Source: Sporosarcina sp. ZBG7A
GTDB lineage: Bacteria; Bacillota; Bacilli; Bacillales_A; Planococcaceae
Direction of reading: 5' to 3'
DNA length: 61,409 nt
Assembly: GCF_000813425.1 (NCBI RefSeq)
Contig: NZ_JWIB01000025.1
Location: forward strand, 1 to 61,409
Position 1 is the stretch's first letter. Every line of letters starts with the position of its first letter. Position numbers and translations under genes: made by a program. Positions 44,383-53,409 of this stretch are shown here, in pieces. The notes beneath the pieces are model-generated. The model was not told where the DNA came from. It saw only the letters and a list, made by a program, of their open reading frames with translations, and made no database searches.

Positions 44383-45320
44383 TGGTTACCAAAGACCCGA
44401 GAGTCTCAATTCCAGATGATTGGTTCCGGAAAAAAGGAGAAGACCGCAAGCAGGCAGAAGCTGTCGTTCGTCCTTCGCTCTCTTATTGGAAAGATGCTTG
44501 GAGACGATTACGAAAGAATAAGCTAGCAATGGGTGGATTAGTGTTCCTAGTTATCCTCACGCTACTTGCAATATTTGGTCCAGTATTTTCTCCGTATGAA
44601 GTAACTGCAACGGATTTACGAAACCAAAACATGGCTCCGAGTGCGGCCCATTGGTTTGGAACTGATGAAATGGGGAGAGATGTCTTCACAAGAACGTGGT
44701 ATGGTGCTCGAATTTCGTTATTCGTAGGTGTGATGGCTGCACTCATTGACTTTTTCATTGGCATTATTTACGGAGGTGTTAGTGGATACAAGGGTGGCCG
44801 CACGGATTCCATTATGATGCGGATTATTGAAATTCTTTACGGACTCCCTCATTTACTCGTAGTCATTTTGTTAATGGTTGTGATGGGCCCGAGTCTAACA
44901 ACAATCATTGTAGCACTGACGATTACAGGCTGGGTTGGAATGGCCAGAATCGTTCGCGGGCAAGTCCTGCAAATAAAAAACTTTGAATTCGTGACCGCAT
45001 CGAAGTCATTTGGTGCGCGAACACCGCGTATTATCCGTAAAAACCTGCTTCCGAACACAATGGGCCCAATCATTGTTCAAATGACACTCACTGTACCGAG
45101 TGCGATATTTGCGGAAGCCTTTCTAAGTTTTCTCGGCCTTGGCATTCAAGCGCCGTATGCAAGTTGGGGTGTAATGGCGAATGATGCCCTCCCAGTAATT
45201 CTATCTGGTGACTGGTGGCGCTTATTCTTCCCAGCATTCTTCATCTCCATTACGATGTTTGCCTTTAACGTACTAGGCGATGGTATGCAGGATGCGCTCG
45301 ATCCGAAATTGAGGGGGTAA
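44382..45320 (+). CDS. dppC: Dipeptide ABC transporter permease DppC
   Basis: The second membrane subunit, 312 aa, with an N-terminal cytoplasmic tail of about 45 residues and the OppC-type N-terminal domain (WRRLRKNKLAMGGLVFL). The FGTDEMGRDVFTRTWYGARISL motif and the EAA loop (TASKSFGARTPRIIRKNLLPN) are also present. Its ATG overlaps the dppB stop (TAATG), and its end overlaps dppD by one base. Confidence 0.94.
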   Translation: MVTKDPRVSIPDDWFRKKGEDRKQAEAVVRPSLSYWKDAWRRLRKNKLAMGGLVFLVILTLLAIFGPVFSPYEVTATDLRNQNMAPSAAHWFGTDEMGRDVFTRTWYGARISLFVGVMAALIDFFIGIIYGGVSGYKGGRTDSIMMRIIEILYGLPHLLVVILLMVVMGPSLTTIIVALTITGWVGMARIVRGQVLQIKNFEFVTASKSFGARTPRIIRKNLLPNTMGPIIVQMTLTVPSAIFAEAFLSFLGLGIQAPYASWGVMANDALPVILSGDWWRLFFPAFFISITMFAFNVLGDGMQDALDPKLRG

Positions 45321-46435
45321 TGGATGTGATAGGACAACAGTTGGCAAATGCGTCCAGCTTGGAAAATGCCCCTGCTATAAAGGAGCATCAACCTGGTTCA
45401 GGCATCGCCACAGAAGAGAATAGAAAGCAGAAGAAAACAATTTCACAAGAAATAATGCTCTCCGTACGAGACTTGGAAGTTTCTTTTAAGACGTTTGGCG
45501 GCGAAGTGCAAGCAATCCGAGGTGTTTCGTTCGACCTGTACAAAGGGGAGACTCTTGCAGTCGTTGGAGAATCAGGCTGCGGGAAAAGCGTGACAGCAAA
45601 TACGATTATGGGGCTTATTCCACAACCACCTGGCAGGATTCGGAATGGGGAGGTTCTTTTCAAAAATCGAGACTTGACCAAACTGAACAAGAAAGCGCTG
45701 CGGGAAATCCAAGGCGTAGATATCTCGATGATCTTCCAAGATCCGATGACAGCGCTGAATCCGACATTGAAAATCGGAGAACAATTAATGGAAGGATTAC
45801 GAACACATCATAAGGTGTCACGTGGAGAAGCGAAAAGGAAAGCCGTTGAAATGCTAAACCTTGTAGGAATCTCGAATCCGGAAGAACGACTCAAACAATA
45901 CCCTCACCAGTTCTCAGGGGGGATGCGTCAGCGGATCGTCATTGCAATCGCTTTGATCTGCGAACCTGAATTGCTCATCGCAGACGAACCGACTACTGCA
46001 TTGGATGTTACGATCCAAGCGCAAATTCTAGAATTATTCGATGAAATCCAACGTAAAACTGGCGTAGGGATTATTCTAATCACTCACGACCTCGGTGTTG
46101 TCGCGAAAATTGCAGATCGCATCGCAGTCATGTATGCAGGGAAAATCATTGAAATCGGGAATAAGCGGGAGATCTTTTACGACCCGCAGCATCCATACAC
46201 GCAAGGTCTACTGAACTCAGTACCTCGACTCGACTTGCAAGAAGAAGAGTTGAAGCCAATTGAAGGTACACCTCCGGACTTATTCGCACCACCCGAAGGT
46301 TGCCCCTTCGCTGCAAGATGTCCCTTCGCCATGGAAGTATGCGAACGTGTTTACCCAGCAACAACACAACTCACCACCCAGCACACCGTAGACTGCTGGC
46401 TCCAAGACCCAAGAGCCCAATCCGTAATTAATTAA
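45320..46435 (+). CDS. dppD: Dipeptide ABC transporter ATP-binding protein DppD
   Basis: The first ATPase of the dipeptide importer. Walker A is GESGCGKSV, the signature is FSGGMRQRI, Walker B is [13 protein letters not shown], the switch is THDLG, and the C-terminal oligopeptide-transporter domain has a Cys cluster ([15 protein letters not shown]) typical of an iron-sulfur site. At 371 aa it carries an unusual N-terminal extension of about 45 residues before [14 protein letters not shown] 45455 could be the true start but lacks a good ribosome site. It overlaps dppC by one base. Confidence 0.92.
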   Translation: MDVIGQQLANASSLENAPAIKEHQPGSGIATEENRKQKKTISQEIMLSVRDLEVSFKTFGGEVQAIRGVSFDLYKGETLAVVGESGCGKSVTANTIMGLIPQPPGRIRNGEVLFKNRDLTKLNKKALREIQGVDISMIFQDPMTALNPTLKIGEQLMEGLRTHHKVSRGEAKRKAVEMLNLVGISNPEERLKQYPHQFSGGMRQRIVIAIALICEPELLIADEPTTALDVTIQAQILELFDEIQRKTGVGIILITHDLGVVAKIADRIAVMYAGKIIEIGNKREIFYDPQHPYTQGLLNSVPRLDLQEEELKPIEGTPPDLFAPPEGCPFAARCPFAMEVCERVYPATTQLTTQHTVDCWLQDPRAQSVIN

Positions 46436-46558
46436 AAGACTTTACTTTAAATGGTAGGTTCCGTATTTATCATTCTCTGTAGTGGGAATTAACGCTGTTT
46501 ACTCTAACTTTATTTACTGGGCATCAAAGGATTCATTATAAAAAAGGGGGAAGTCACA

Positions 46559-48202
46559 TTGAAGAAGTGGATCAAGTTTGTATTATTTACTGCACTACTC
46601 GTAGTACTCGCAGCCTGTACAGCAAACGAAGAAGCAGGCAAGAAGCCAGAAGCCGACACAGGAGGAAAAGACAGCAAGGACAACAAGCCTGCCGAAGAAA
46701 AAGTCCTCTACTTGAACAACGGCGAAGAACCTACTTCGTTTGACCCGTCCGTAGGCTTTAATGCAGTTTCTTGGAGTGCCCTTAACAACTTGATGGAAGG
46801 ACTCACTCGTTTGTCAGAAGATCACTTGGCAGAAGAAGCTTCTGCAGAAAAGATCGATGTATCTGAAGATGGTTTGACATATACATTCACTATCCGCGAT
46901 GGCGCAAAATGGTCAAATGGCGATCCACTCACAGCAAACGACTTCTTGTTCGCTTGGCAACATATGCTCGACCCTGAAACAGCATCTCCTGCAGCATTCC
47001 TTGCATACTTTATTGAAGGCGCAGAGGACTACAACAACGGTGAAGGAACTGTTGAAGACATTGGAATCGAAGCACCTGATGAGAAAACATTCGTCGTGAA
47101 GCTGACAGCTCCAAACGAAGCATTCTTGAACATCATCACGAACCCAAGCTTTTTCCCAATCAATGAAAAAGTAGCGACTGACAATCCGAAATGGTTTACA
47201 GAAGCAGATTCATTCGTTTCCAATGGTCCATTCAAATTAGCTTCATGGGATCATGACGTGAAATTCGTTTTTGAAAAGAACGAAAACTATTGGGATGCAG
47301 ACAAAGTTAAGCTCGACAAAGTGAACTGGGAAATGGTGAGTGAGTCTACAACTGCTTACCAAATGTACCAGTCTGATGAGTTGGATAGTACGGATGTCCC
47401 GTCTGAAATTGCTGAAGACTTGAAAGATAATCCAGAGGTTAAATTAGAAGACCAAGCAGGATTGTACTTCTTCCGATTCAACACATCTATGGAGCCATTC
47501 ACGAACAAGAAAATCCGTAAAGCGTTCGGTGGAGCGGTTAATCAGGAAGATATTGTAGAATTCGTCACTAAAAATGGAGAAAAGCCAGCACATGGTTTCG
47601 TTTCTTACGGATTCATCGGGCCGGATGGCAAAGAGTTCCGTGAGTCTGCAGGAGACCTAGTTTCGTTTAATCCTGAAGAAGCGAAGAAATTACTTGAAGA
47701 AGGCATGAAGGAAGAAGGATATACAGAATTACCTAAGGTAACATTAACGTATTCTACAAGTGATTCTCACCAAAAAATTGCGGTTGCATTGCAATCGATG
47801 TTTAAAGAAAACCTTGGTGTGGACATTGAGTTACAAAACGTAGAAGCTGGAGTATTCCTTGCAGATCAGAAAGAGTTCAAGTACCAGTTCTCTCGTTCAT
47901 CTTTCTTGCATGACTATGCAGATCCTGTAAACGCTTTAGAAAGTTTCATTTCAGATTCATCGATGAACCGTACGACTTGGTCAAATACTGATTATGACAA
48001 GTTGATTGAAGCTATTAAAAATGAAACAGACGAAAACAAGCGTTGGACGTTGTTGCAACAGGCTGACACTGTGCTCATGGACGAAATGCCGGTAATTCCA
48101 CTTTACTATTACAATCAGTCAACATTAGAAAAGCCTGGTGTTACAGGGATTCTCCGTCACCCAGTCGGCTATCTCGACCTGAAATACGCTGACAAAGAAT
48201 AA
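46559..48202 (+). CDS. dppE: Dipeptide-binding lipoprotein DppE
   Basis: The extracellular substrate-binding protein of the importer. The signal peptide MKKWIKFVLFTALLVVLAAC ends in the lipobox LAAC (Cys20), and the charged linker EEAGKKPEADTGGKDSKDNK follows. The SBP_bac_5 domain has NNGEEPTSFDPSVG and WSNGDPLTANDFLFAWQ. The TTG start (46559) has GGGGGAAG upstream, and the lipobox spacing supports it. At 547 aa it is of the OppA/DppE class, so it may also take longer peptides. A hairpin follows before the epimerase gene. Confidence 0.93.
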   Translation: MKKWIKFVLFTALLVVLAACTANEEAGKKPEADTGGKDSKDNKPAEEKVLYLNNGEEPTSFDPSVGFNAVSWSALNNLMEGLTRLSEDHLAEEASAEKIDVSEDGLTYTFTIRDGAKWSNGDPLTANDFLFAWQHMLDPETASPAAFLAYFIEGAEDYNNGEGTVEDIGIEAPDEKTFVVKLTAPNEAFLNIITNPSFFPINEKVATDNPKWFTEADSFVSNGPFKLASWDHDVKFVFEKNENYWDADKVKLDKVNWEMVSESTTAYQMYQSDELDSTDVPSEIAEDLKDNPEVKLEDQAGLYFFRFNTSMEPFTNKKIRKAFGGAVNQEDIVEFVTKNGEKPAHGFVSYGFIGPDGKEFRESAGDLVSFNPEEAKKLLEEGMKEEGYTELPKVTLTYSTSDSHQKIAVALQSMFKENLGVDIELQNVEAGVFLADQKEFKYQFSRSSFLHDYADPVNALESFISDSSMNRTTWSNTDYDKLIEAIKNETDENKRWTLLQQADTVLMDEMPVIPLYYYNQSTLEKPGVTGILRHPVGYLDLKYADKE

Positions 48203-48211
48203 GTAGGGGAG

Positions 48212-48249
48212 ACTGTGTGCGCCGAGTGTTCGACGCACACAGTTTTGTT
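48212..48249 (+). terminator. Hairpin after dppE, likely attenuating terminator
   Basis: ACTGTGTGCG (48212-48221) pairs perfectly with CGCACACAGT (48234-48243), followed by TTTGTTCGTTTT. It lies inside the operon and would leave the binding protein message more abundant than the downstream genes. Confidence 0.7.
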
Positions 48250-48278
48250 CGTTTTAGGCGAGAAAGGAGAACGTGTAC

Positions 48279-49400
48279 ATGAAGATTCACTCGATTGAAC
48301 TTGCAACAGTTGCTGTTCCATTACGAAAACCATTTAAAACGGCATTGCGCACCGTTCATACTGCCTACTCAACTTATGTAAAGGTTACGACAGAAGATGG
48401 AAAAACCGGATGGGGAGAAGCTCCACCAACTCATGTGATTACAGGCGACTCCATGGCGAGCATTGCATATGCAATTGAAGAAGTCTTGGCTCCTAAACTG
48501 ATTGGGATGGATATTCGTAACCGATCCGAACTTTTCGCGGTTCTACATAAAACAATTGTGAGAAACACTAGCGCTAAAGCGGCAGTCGATATGGCGATAC
48601 ATGATCTCCTTGGTCAACTTGCAAGACTCCCTCTTTATCAACTCCTAGGGGGGCACAGGAATAAGTTGGATTCGAACTTTACGGTAAGTGTTAATGATCC
48701 AAAAGAGATGGGAGACGACGCACACCAGTACGTAGAAGATGGATTCACTACATTGAAAGTGAAGGTCGGAACCGGTTCTTCAGAGCTCGATATTGAGCGT
48801 GTCAAAGCAATTCGGAATCGAGTGGGTCATACTGTCAAGATTCGCCTGGATGCTAACCAAGGTTGGCAGCCTAAAGAGGCGATCAGAACGATCGCCGCGA
48901 TGGAAGATGCCGGTCTTGAGATTGAACTCGTCGAACAACCCGTCCATGCGGAGGATATAGATGGATTGCTTTTTGTGACTCAAAATACATTGACGCCTAT
49001 CATGGCAGACGAAAGCGTTTTTTCACCAAAAGATGCGTTACGTGTCCTGCAATGTGGCGCAGCAGATTTGATCAACATCAAGTTGATGAAGTCAGGTGGA
49101 ATCCATGAAGCATTGAAAATCAATGCACTCGCTGAAAGTTACGGAGTCCAATGTATGACTGGCAGCATGATTGAAACGAAACTGGGAATCACGGCAGCAG
49201 CTCACTTTGCTGCGAGTCAGTCGAATATTACGCGTTGTGATTTTGATGCACCCCTTATGCTAAATGGTGATCCTGTAATTGGAGGCGTTACCTATACAAA
49301 ACAACTGGTTCATCTACCGAATGAGCCAGGGCTCGGTGTACAGATTGACTCAACTTGGCTATCACATCACAGAACGTCTGGAAACGAGGAGGAACAATGA
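48279..49400 (+). CDS. ykfB: L-Ala-D/L-Glu epimerase
   Basis: An enolase-superfamily dipeptide epimerase that converts L-Ala-D-Glu from murein to L-Ala-L-Glu. The 373-aa product has the 20s loop TVHTAYSTYVKVTTEDG, the KxK catalytic pair in TTLKVKVG, metal ligands in RLDANQGW, VEQPV and MADESVFS, and the opposite-face lysine in INIKLMKSGG. ATG 48279 with AAAGGAG nine bases away is preferred to GTG 48273. It follows the dpp genes as ykfB does in Bacillus subtilis, and its stop overlaps the next ATPase gene. Confidence 0.92.
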   Translation: MKIHSIELATVAVPLRKPFKTALRTVHTAYSTYVKVTTEDGKTGWGEAPPTHVITGDSMASIAYAIEEVLAPKLIGMDIRNRSELFAVLHKTIVRNTSAKAAVDMAIHDLLGQLARLPLYQLLGGHRNKLDSNFTVSVNDPKEMGDDAHQYVEDGFTTLKVKVGTGSSELDIERVKAIRNRVGHTVKIRLDANQGWQPKEAIRTIAAMEDAGLEIELVEQPVHAEDIDGLLFVTQNTLTPIMADESVFSPKDALRVLQCGAADLINIKLMKSGGIHEALKINALAESYGVQCMTGSMIETKLGITAAAHFAASQSNITRCDFDAPLMLNGDPVIGGVTYTKQLVHLPNEPGLGVQIDSTWLSHHRTSGNEEEQ

Positions 49401-50416
49401 TGACAGATTCCCAATCAGTATTACTATCTGTAAAAGACTTGAAAAGACATTTTGATGTAGGTAAAGGTAAGACATTAAAAGCGGTAGATGGACTTAGTTT
49501 TGATATTTACAAAGGAGAGACGTTTGGTCTTGTAGGAGAGTCAGGTTGTGGAAAGTCGACAGCGGGACGTACAATTTTAGGGCTTTATAACAAAACAGAC
49601 GGGGAGGTTGTATTTGAAGGGCAAAATGTCCACGATATGAACGACAAAGAACGTCAACAGTTTCTTAAAAAGATGCAAATGGTTTTCCAAGACCCCTATG
49701 CGTCTCTTAATCCACGCTCAACAGTTTATGAGATCATTGCAGAGCCAATGGAAATCCATAATATGTACAAGTCTAAAAAGGAATTGCGTGCACGCGTAAA
49801 TGAGCTGCTGGAAGATGTAGGGTTAAATCGAGACCATGCCAACCGATATCCTCACGAATTTTCAGGCGGACAGCGACAGAGGATCGGTATTGCAAGAGCG
49901 CTCGCCCTCGACCCTGAATTTATCATTGCTGACGAACCCATTTCAGCATTGGACGTGTCAGTCCAGGCGCAAGTTGTCATGTTGTTTCAACGGTTGCAAC
50001 GCGAAAAAGGGTTGACCTATCTATTCATTGCACATGATCTATCGATGGTGAAATACCTCTCAGATCGGATAGGCGTTATGTATTTAGGTCATTTAGTAGA
50101 GTTGACGACAAGCGATCAGCTCTATGGGAAGCCTTTGCATCCCTATACAGAAGCCTTACTATCAGCAATACCAATCCCAGACCCAGATATAGAGGAATCG
50201 AGAAAACGTATTTTATTGGAAGGGGAGTTACCGAGTCCGATTGACCCACCTTCGGGATGCGTGTTCAGAACTAGGTGTCCTTATGCGATGGATGTTTGTG
50301 CCACACATAAACCGCAGTGGTTAGAAAAAGATGAGGGACATTTTGTCGCGTGTCACTTACATGATGAGTCTTTAATGAAAGAAGTTAATGAACAGGCAAA
50401 GCAGTTGCAAGTGTAA
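49397..50416 (+). CDS. dppF: Peptide ABC transporter ATP-binding protein (DppF/YkfD)
   Basis: The second ATPase, 339 aa, pairing with DppD. Walker A is GESGCGKST, the signature is FSGGQRQRIGIARAL, Walker B is FIIADEPISALDV, the switch is AHDLS, and the C-terminal Cys motif is GCVFRTRCPYAMDVC. ATG 49397 with GAGGAGG upstream overlaps the epimerase stop (ATGA). Placed after ykfB, it corresponds to YkfD of Bacillus subtilis. Like dppD, it keeps the FeS-type cysteines. Confidence 0.92.
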   Translation: MMTDSQSVLLSVKDLKRHFDVGKGKTLKAVDGLSFDIYKGETFGLVGESGCGKSTAGRTILGLYNKTDGEVVFEGQNVHDMNDKERQQFLKKMQMVFQDPYASLNPRSTVYEIIAEPMEIHNMYKSKKELRARVNELLEDVGLNRDHANRYPHEFSGGQRQRIGIARALALDPEFIIADEPISALDVSVQAQVVMLFQRLQREKGLTYLFIAHDLSMVKYLSDRIGVMYLGHLVELTTSDQLYGKPLHPYTEALLSAIPIPDPDIEESRKRILLEGELPSPIDPPSGCVFRTRCPYAMDVCATHKPQWLEKDEGHFVACHLHDESLMKEVNEQAKQLQV

Positions 50417-50430
50417 AGGAGATTTTTAAC

Positions 50431-51042
50431 TTGAAGAAATTACTACTTACAGGGTTTGAACCATTTCTCTCATTCCCAGTGAACCCAACAATGCAACTCG
50501 TTGAAAAATTGGATGGAACGGTTATTGGAGACTATAAGATTTGCGGGAAAATCTTATCTGTGAATTTTAATGCATCCGGTGAGGAGCTGCTCAATTATAT
50601 TGAAAAAGAAACTCCGGATGCAGTTTTATCACTTGGGCTTGCCGGCGGACGTTATAAAATGACCCCTGAACGGGTTGCCCTCAATGTAAAAGATGGCGAA
50701 CCTGACAACGAAGGGCATCAGCCGATGGATGAAACTATTGAATTAGAAGGACCGCCTGCTTATTTTTCAACTCTACCGATCCGCAAAATGGTGAACCGAT
50801 TATCTGATGCAGGACTGCCAGCTGCACTATCTAATTCTGCAGGAACTTATTTGTGTAATAACGTAATGTATGCAGGACTTCATTGGGCGGCCCACCATAG
50901 ACCGGATATGCCATCAGGCTTTTTGCATATTCCTGCTTCGTTTGAGTTGGCAATGCAACATGGTAAAATACCAGGTTGGTCGTTAGATGAGTTACTTAAA
51001 GGAGTCACAATTTGTATTCAAACCCTTTCTGATGAAAATTAA
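50431..51042 (+). CDS. pcp: Pyroglutamyl-peptidase I
   Basis: A C15 cysteine peptidase that removes N-terminal pyroglutamate from peptides. The 203 aa is normal. The catalytic triad is visible as E80 (MTPERVALN), C142 (GTYLCNNVMY) and H166 (FLHIPAS), with the start LLTGFEPFLSFPVNPT. A TTG start has AAAGGAG upstream. It is the last gene of the dpp-ykf cluster. The 5-oxoproline it frees is the substrate of PxpBCA encoded at 35073-37563. Confidence 0.94.
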   Translation: MKKLLLTGFEPFLSFPVNPTMQLVEKLDGTVIGDYKICGKILSVNFNASGEELLNYIEKETPDAVLSLGLAGGRYKMTPERVALNVKDGEPDNEGHQPMDETIELEGPPAYFSTLPIRKMVNRLSDAGLPAALSNSAGTYLCNNVMYAGLHWAAHHRPDMPSGFLHIPASFELAMQHGKIPGWSLDELLKGVTICIQTLSDEN

Positions 51043-51461
51043 CTCAATTTATTATAGTGAAGTGGATTTTCGTGTCGCGAAATGTCGTAAAACATCGAAC
51101 GATTGAACTGAGTGGAATAAGATTGTTGGGGAGATGCTTCTAAAGTAATGGAGAATTTCTCAGTCTCGTGGGATCAACCAATAAGGAGGTTGCGAAAATC
51201 CAAACTAGCCAGGCAAAGGGATTTCTATCAGCAGTTAAAAAGATTTAAAAAAAGTTCATAAGGAATTATATTGTCTAAGTCCGCTTTGTTACAGAGTTCG
51301 TCATTGATTTGTCATAGTTGAAATAATCTATGTATTTGGTATTCTGAAAAAATAGTATTGCCAACATAAAAGTTGTGTAGTATAGTTGAAAAAGCTTATA
51401 AAGTCTGAAAATTAAATCAACCTTTTTTTGTACATATTACCAAGGGCAAGGAGGAACCACT
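51043..51461 (+). promoter_or_regulatory. Intergenic leader of the opp operon with weak CodY-like boxes
   Basis: This 419-base gap shows no convincing gene or terminator. Two sites resemble the CodY box AATTTTCWGAAAATT: around 51339-51353 (TTCTGAAAA core) and 51399-51413 (TCTGAAAATT core). Each matches about 10-11 of 15 bases by eye. Peptide transporter operons are CodY targets in Bacillus, so nutritional repression is plausible but not shown. Confidence 0.3.
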
Positions 51462-52481
51462 TTGGCTGAGACAGTTTTGGAAATTGAGAATCTGCGAACA
51501 TCATTTAACATTAAAGGGAACTATTACGCAGCTGTGGACGGTGTTTCACTATCGGTTCATAAAAATGAAGTCGTGGCGATTGTCGGTGAATCTGGATGTG
51601 GAAAGAGTGCCTTAGCACTCTCCATTATAGGTCTTCATAATGCGAAGACTACAAAACTAGAAGGTCAAGTGAACTTGAAAGGGCAGAATCTTCTAAACCT
51701 GCCAGTAGAAAAGTTGAACAAAATCCGTGGGAAAGACTTGGGCATGATCTTCCAAGATCCAATGACAGCTCTTAACCCACTCGCAACAATCGGCCGACAA
51801 ATTGCAGAGCCGATGGATTACCATATGAAACTATCTAGTGCTGCAAAAAAGAAACGAGTGCTGGAGTTACTTGGACAGGTCGGTATAAAAGATGCCAACC
51901 GAATCTACAAACAATACCCACATGAACTTTCAGGTGGGATGAGACAACGCGTTGTGATTGCAATTGCACTAGCCTGTAATCCAGTGATGCTGATTGCAGA
52001 CGAGCCTACAACTGCGTTGGATGTAACAATTCAAGCTCAAATTATGGATTTAATGAAAGAGCTCCAACGCATTACAGATTCTGGTATTATCCTCATCACA
52101 CATGATCTGGGAGTAGTTGCAGAGATGGCAAATCGAGTAGCGGTAATGTATGCAGGTGAATTTGTAGAAATTGCAGACGTAAATACACTGTTTTCGAATC
52201 CGCTACATCCATATACCCGCTCACTCTTGAGCTCGATTCCTTCTAACATGACAGATAAAGAAGAACTACATGTTATTGAAGGTATTGTGCCATCGATTCA
52301 AAAACTAGATCGCGAAGGATGCCGATTTGCTCCACGAATCCCATGGATTTCTGAGGATGCACATGAAGACAAACCGACGCTCCATGAAGTGGAACCAGGT
52401 CACTTTGTACGCTGTACGTGTTACAAGGAATTCCACTTCCCGGAAGAACGAGTGGAGGATGAAAACTATGTCACTACTTAA
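51462..52481 (+). CDS. oppD: Oligopeptide ABC transporter ATP-binding protein OppD/AppD
   Basis: The first ATPase of a second peptide importer, 339 aa. Walker A is GESGCGKSA, the signature is [15 protein letters not shown], Walker B is [12 protein letters not shown], and the switch is THDLG. Unlike DppD, its C-terminal region reads [19 protein letters not shown], so the usual second and third cysteines of the FeS-type motif are missing. A TTG start at 51462 has AAGGAGGAAC upstream. Its end overlaps oppF by 14 bp. Confidence 0.92.
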   Translation: MAETVLEIENLRTSFNIKGNYYAAVDGVSLSVHKNEVVAIVGESGCGKSALALSIIGLHNAKTTKLEGQVNLKGQNLLNLPVEKLNKIRGKDLGMIFQDPMTALNPLATIGRQIAEPMDYHMKLSSAAKKKRVLELLGQVGIKDANRIYKQYPHELSGGMRQRVVIAIALACNPVMLIADEPTTALDVTIQAQIMDLMKELQRITDSGIILITHDLGVVAEMANRVAVMYAGEFVEIADVNTLFSNPLHPYTRSLLSSIPSNMTDKEELHVIEGIVPSIQKLDREGCRFAPRIPWISEDAHEDKPTLHEVEPGHFVRCTCYKEFHFPEERVEDENYVTT

Positions 52482-53406
52482 TGTAAATAATCTGCAAGTA
52501 CACTTTCCGATAAGAGGTGGTTTCTTCCGCCGAGTGGTCGATCAAGTACGTGCAGTTGATGGGGTCAGTTTTGAACTGGAACCGGGCGAAACGTACGGAC
52601 TTGTCGGGGAGTCTGGTTGTGGAAAGACAACAACAGGCCGTGCAATTATTGGACTAAACAAAGCAACCGGCGGTGAAGTTTTGTTTAATGGTGATAATCT
52701 CGCCAATATGAATGGACATGATCGTCGAAAGCATATCCGTGATATCCAAATGATTTTTCAAGACCCATACTCTTCATTGAATGGAAGAAAGAACGTCTTG
52801 AATATAATTGCTGAACCCCTGCGCAACTTTGAGCGGCTTTCTCCTAAAGAGGAGCTGACCCGCGTGCAAAACATGATTGAGCGCGTTGGTCTAAGTCCAG
52901 AATCTATCTATAAGTATCCACACCAATTTTCGGGAGGACAACGTCAGAGAATCGGAATCGCCAGGGCACTTATGCTTAACCCTAAATTGATCATTGCCGA
53001 TGAACCAGTTTCTGCATTGGACGTTTCCGTACAGGCCCAGGTCTTGAACTTCATGCAAGAAATTCAAAAAGACTTTGGATTGACTTACTTATTCATATCC
53101 CACGATCTCGGGGTTATTAAACATATTTGTGACAGAATTGGAATTATGTATAAAGGCCGTTTTGTCGAAGAGGGCACTGCAGAAGATGTTTACACGAATC
53201 CTCAGCATCTTTATACAAAACGATTGATTGCTGCTATCCCAGAGATGGATCCTGCAAAACGTTTCGAGAAAATGGAATTACGTAATAAAATCAACACCGC
53301 TTACAGGACAGAGTATGATAGCTATTTCGATAAAGACGGTCGGATGTTCGACTTGAAACCGCTTACTCCTACACATTCAGTTGCTGTTCAGCAAGGGGGT
53401 ATGTAA
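52468..53406 (+). CDS. oppF: Oligopeptide ABC transporter ATP-binding protein OppF/AppF
   Basis: The second ATPase, 312 aa from ATG 52468, with GTGGAGG nine bases away. A long upstream in-frame extension lies within oppD and was rejected, as was ATG 52459, which abuts the ribosome site. Walker A is GESGCGKTT, the signature is FSGGQRQRIGIARAL, Walker B is LIIADEPVSALDV, and the switch is SHDLG. The C-terminus (MELRNKINTAYRTEYDSYFD) lacks the Cys cluster. It is followed 3 bp later by oppB. Confidence 0.92.
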   Translation: MSLLNVNNLQVHFPIRGGFFRRVVDQVRAVDGVSFELEPGETYGLVGESGCGKTTTGRAIIGLNKATGGEVLFNGDNLANMNGHDRRKHIRDIQMIFQDPYSSLNGRKNVLNIIAEPLRNFERLSPKEELTRVQNMIERVGLSPESIYKYPHQFSGGQRQRIGIARALMLNPKLIIADEPVSALDVSVQAQVLNFMQEIQKDFGLTYLFISHDLGVIKHICDRIGIMYKGRFVEEGTAEDVYTNPQHLYTKRLIAAIPEMDPAKRFEKMELRNKINTAYRTEYDSYFDKDGRMFDLKPLTPTHSVAVQQGGM

Positions 53407-53409
53407 GCG

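Noticed and set aside
51190..51262. Short frame after AAGGAGG beginning MRKSKLARQRDF
   Set aside because: The TTG start abuts the ribosome site with no spacing, and the frame is only about 23 codons.
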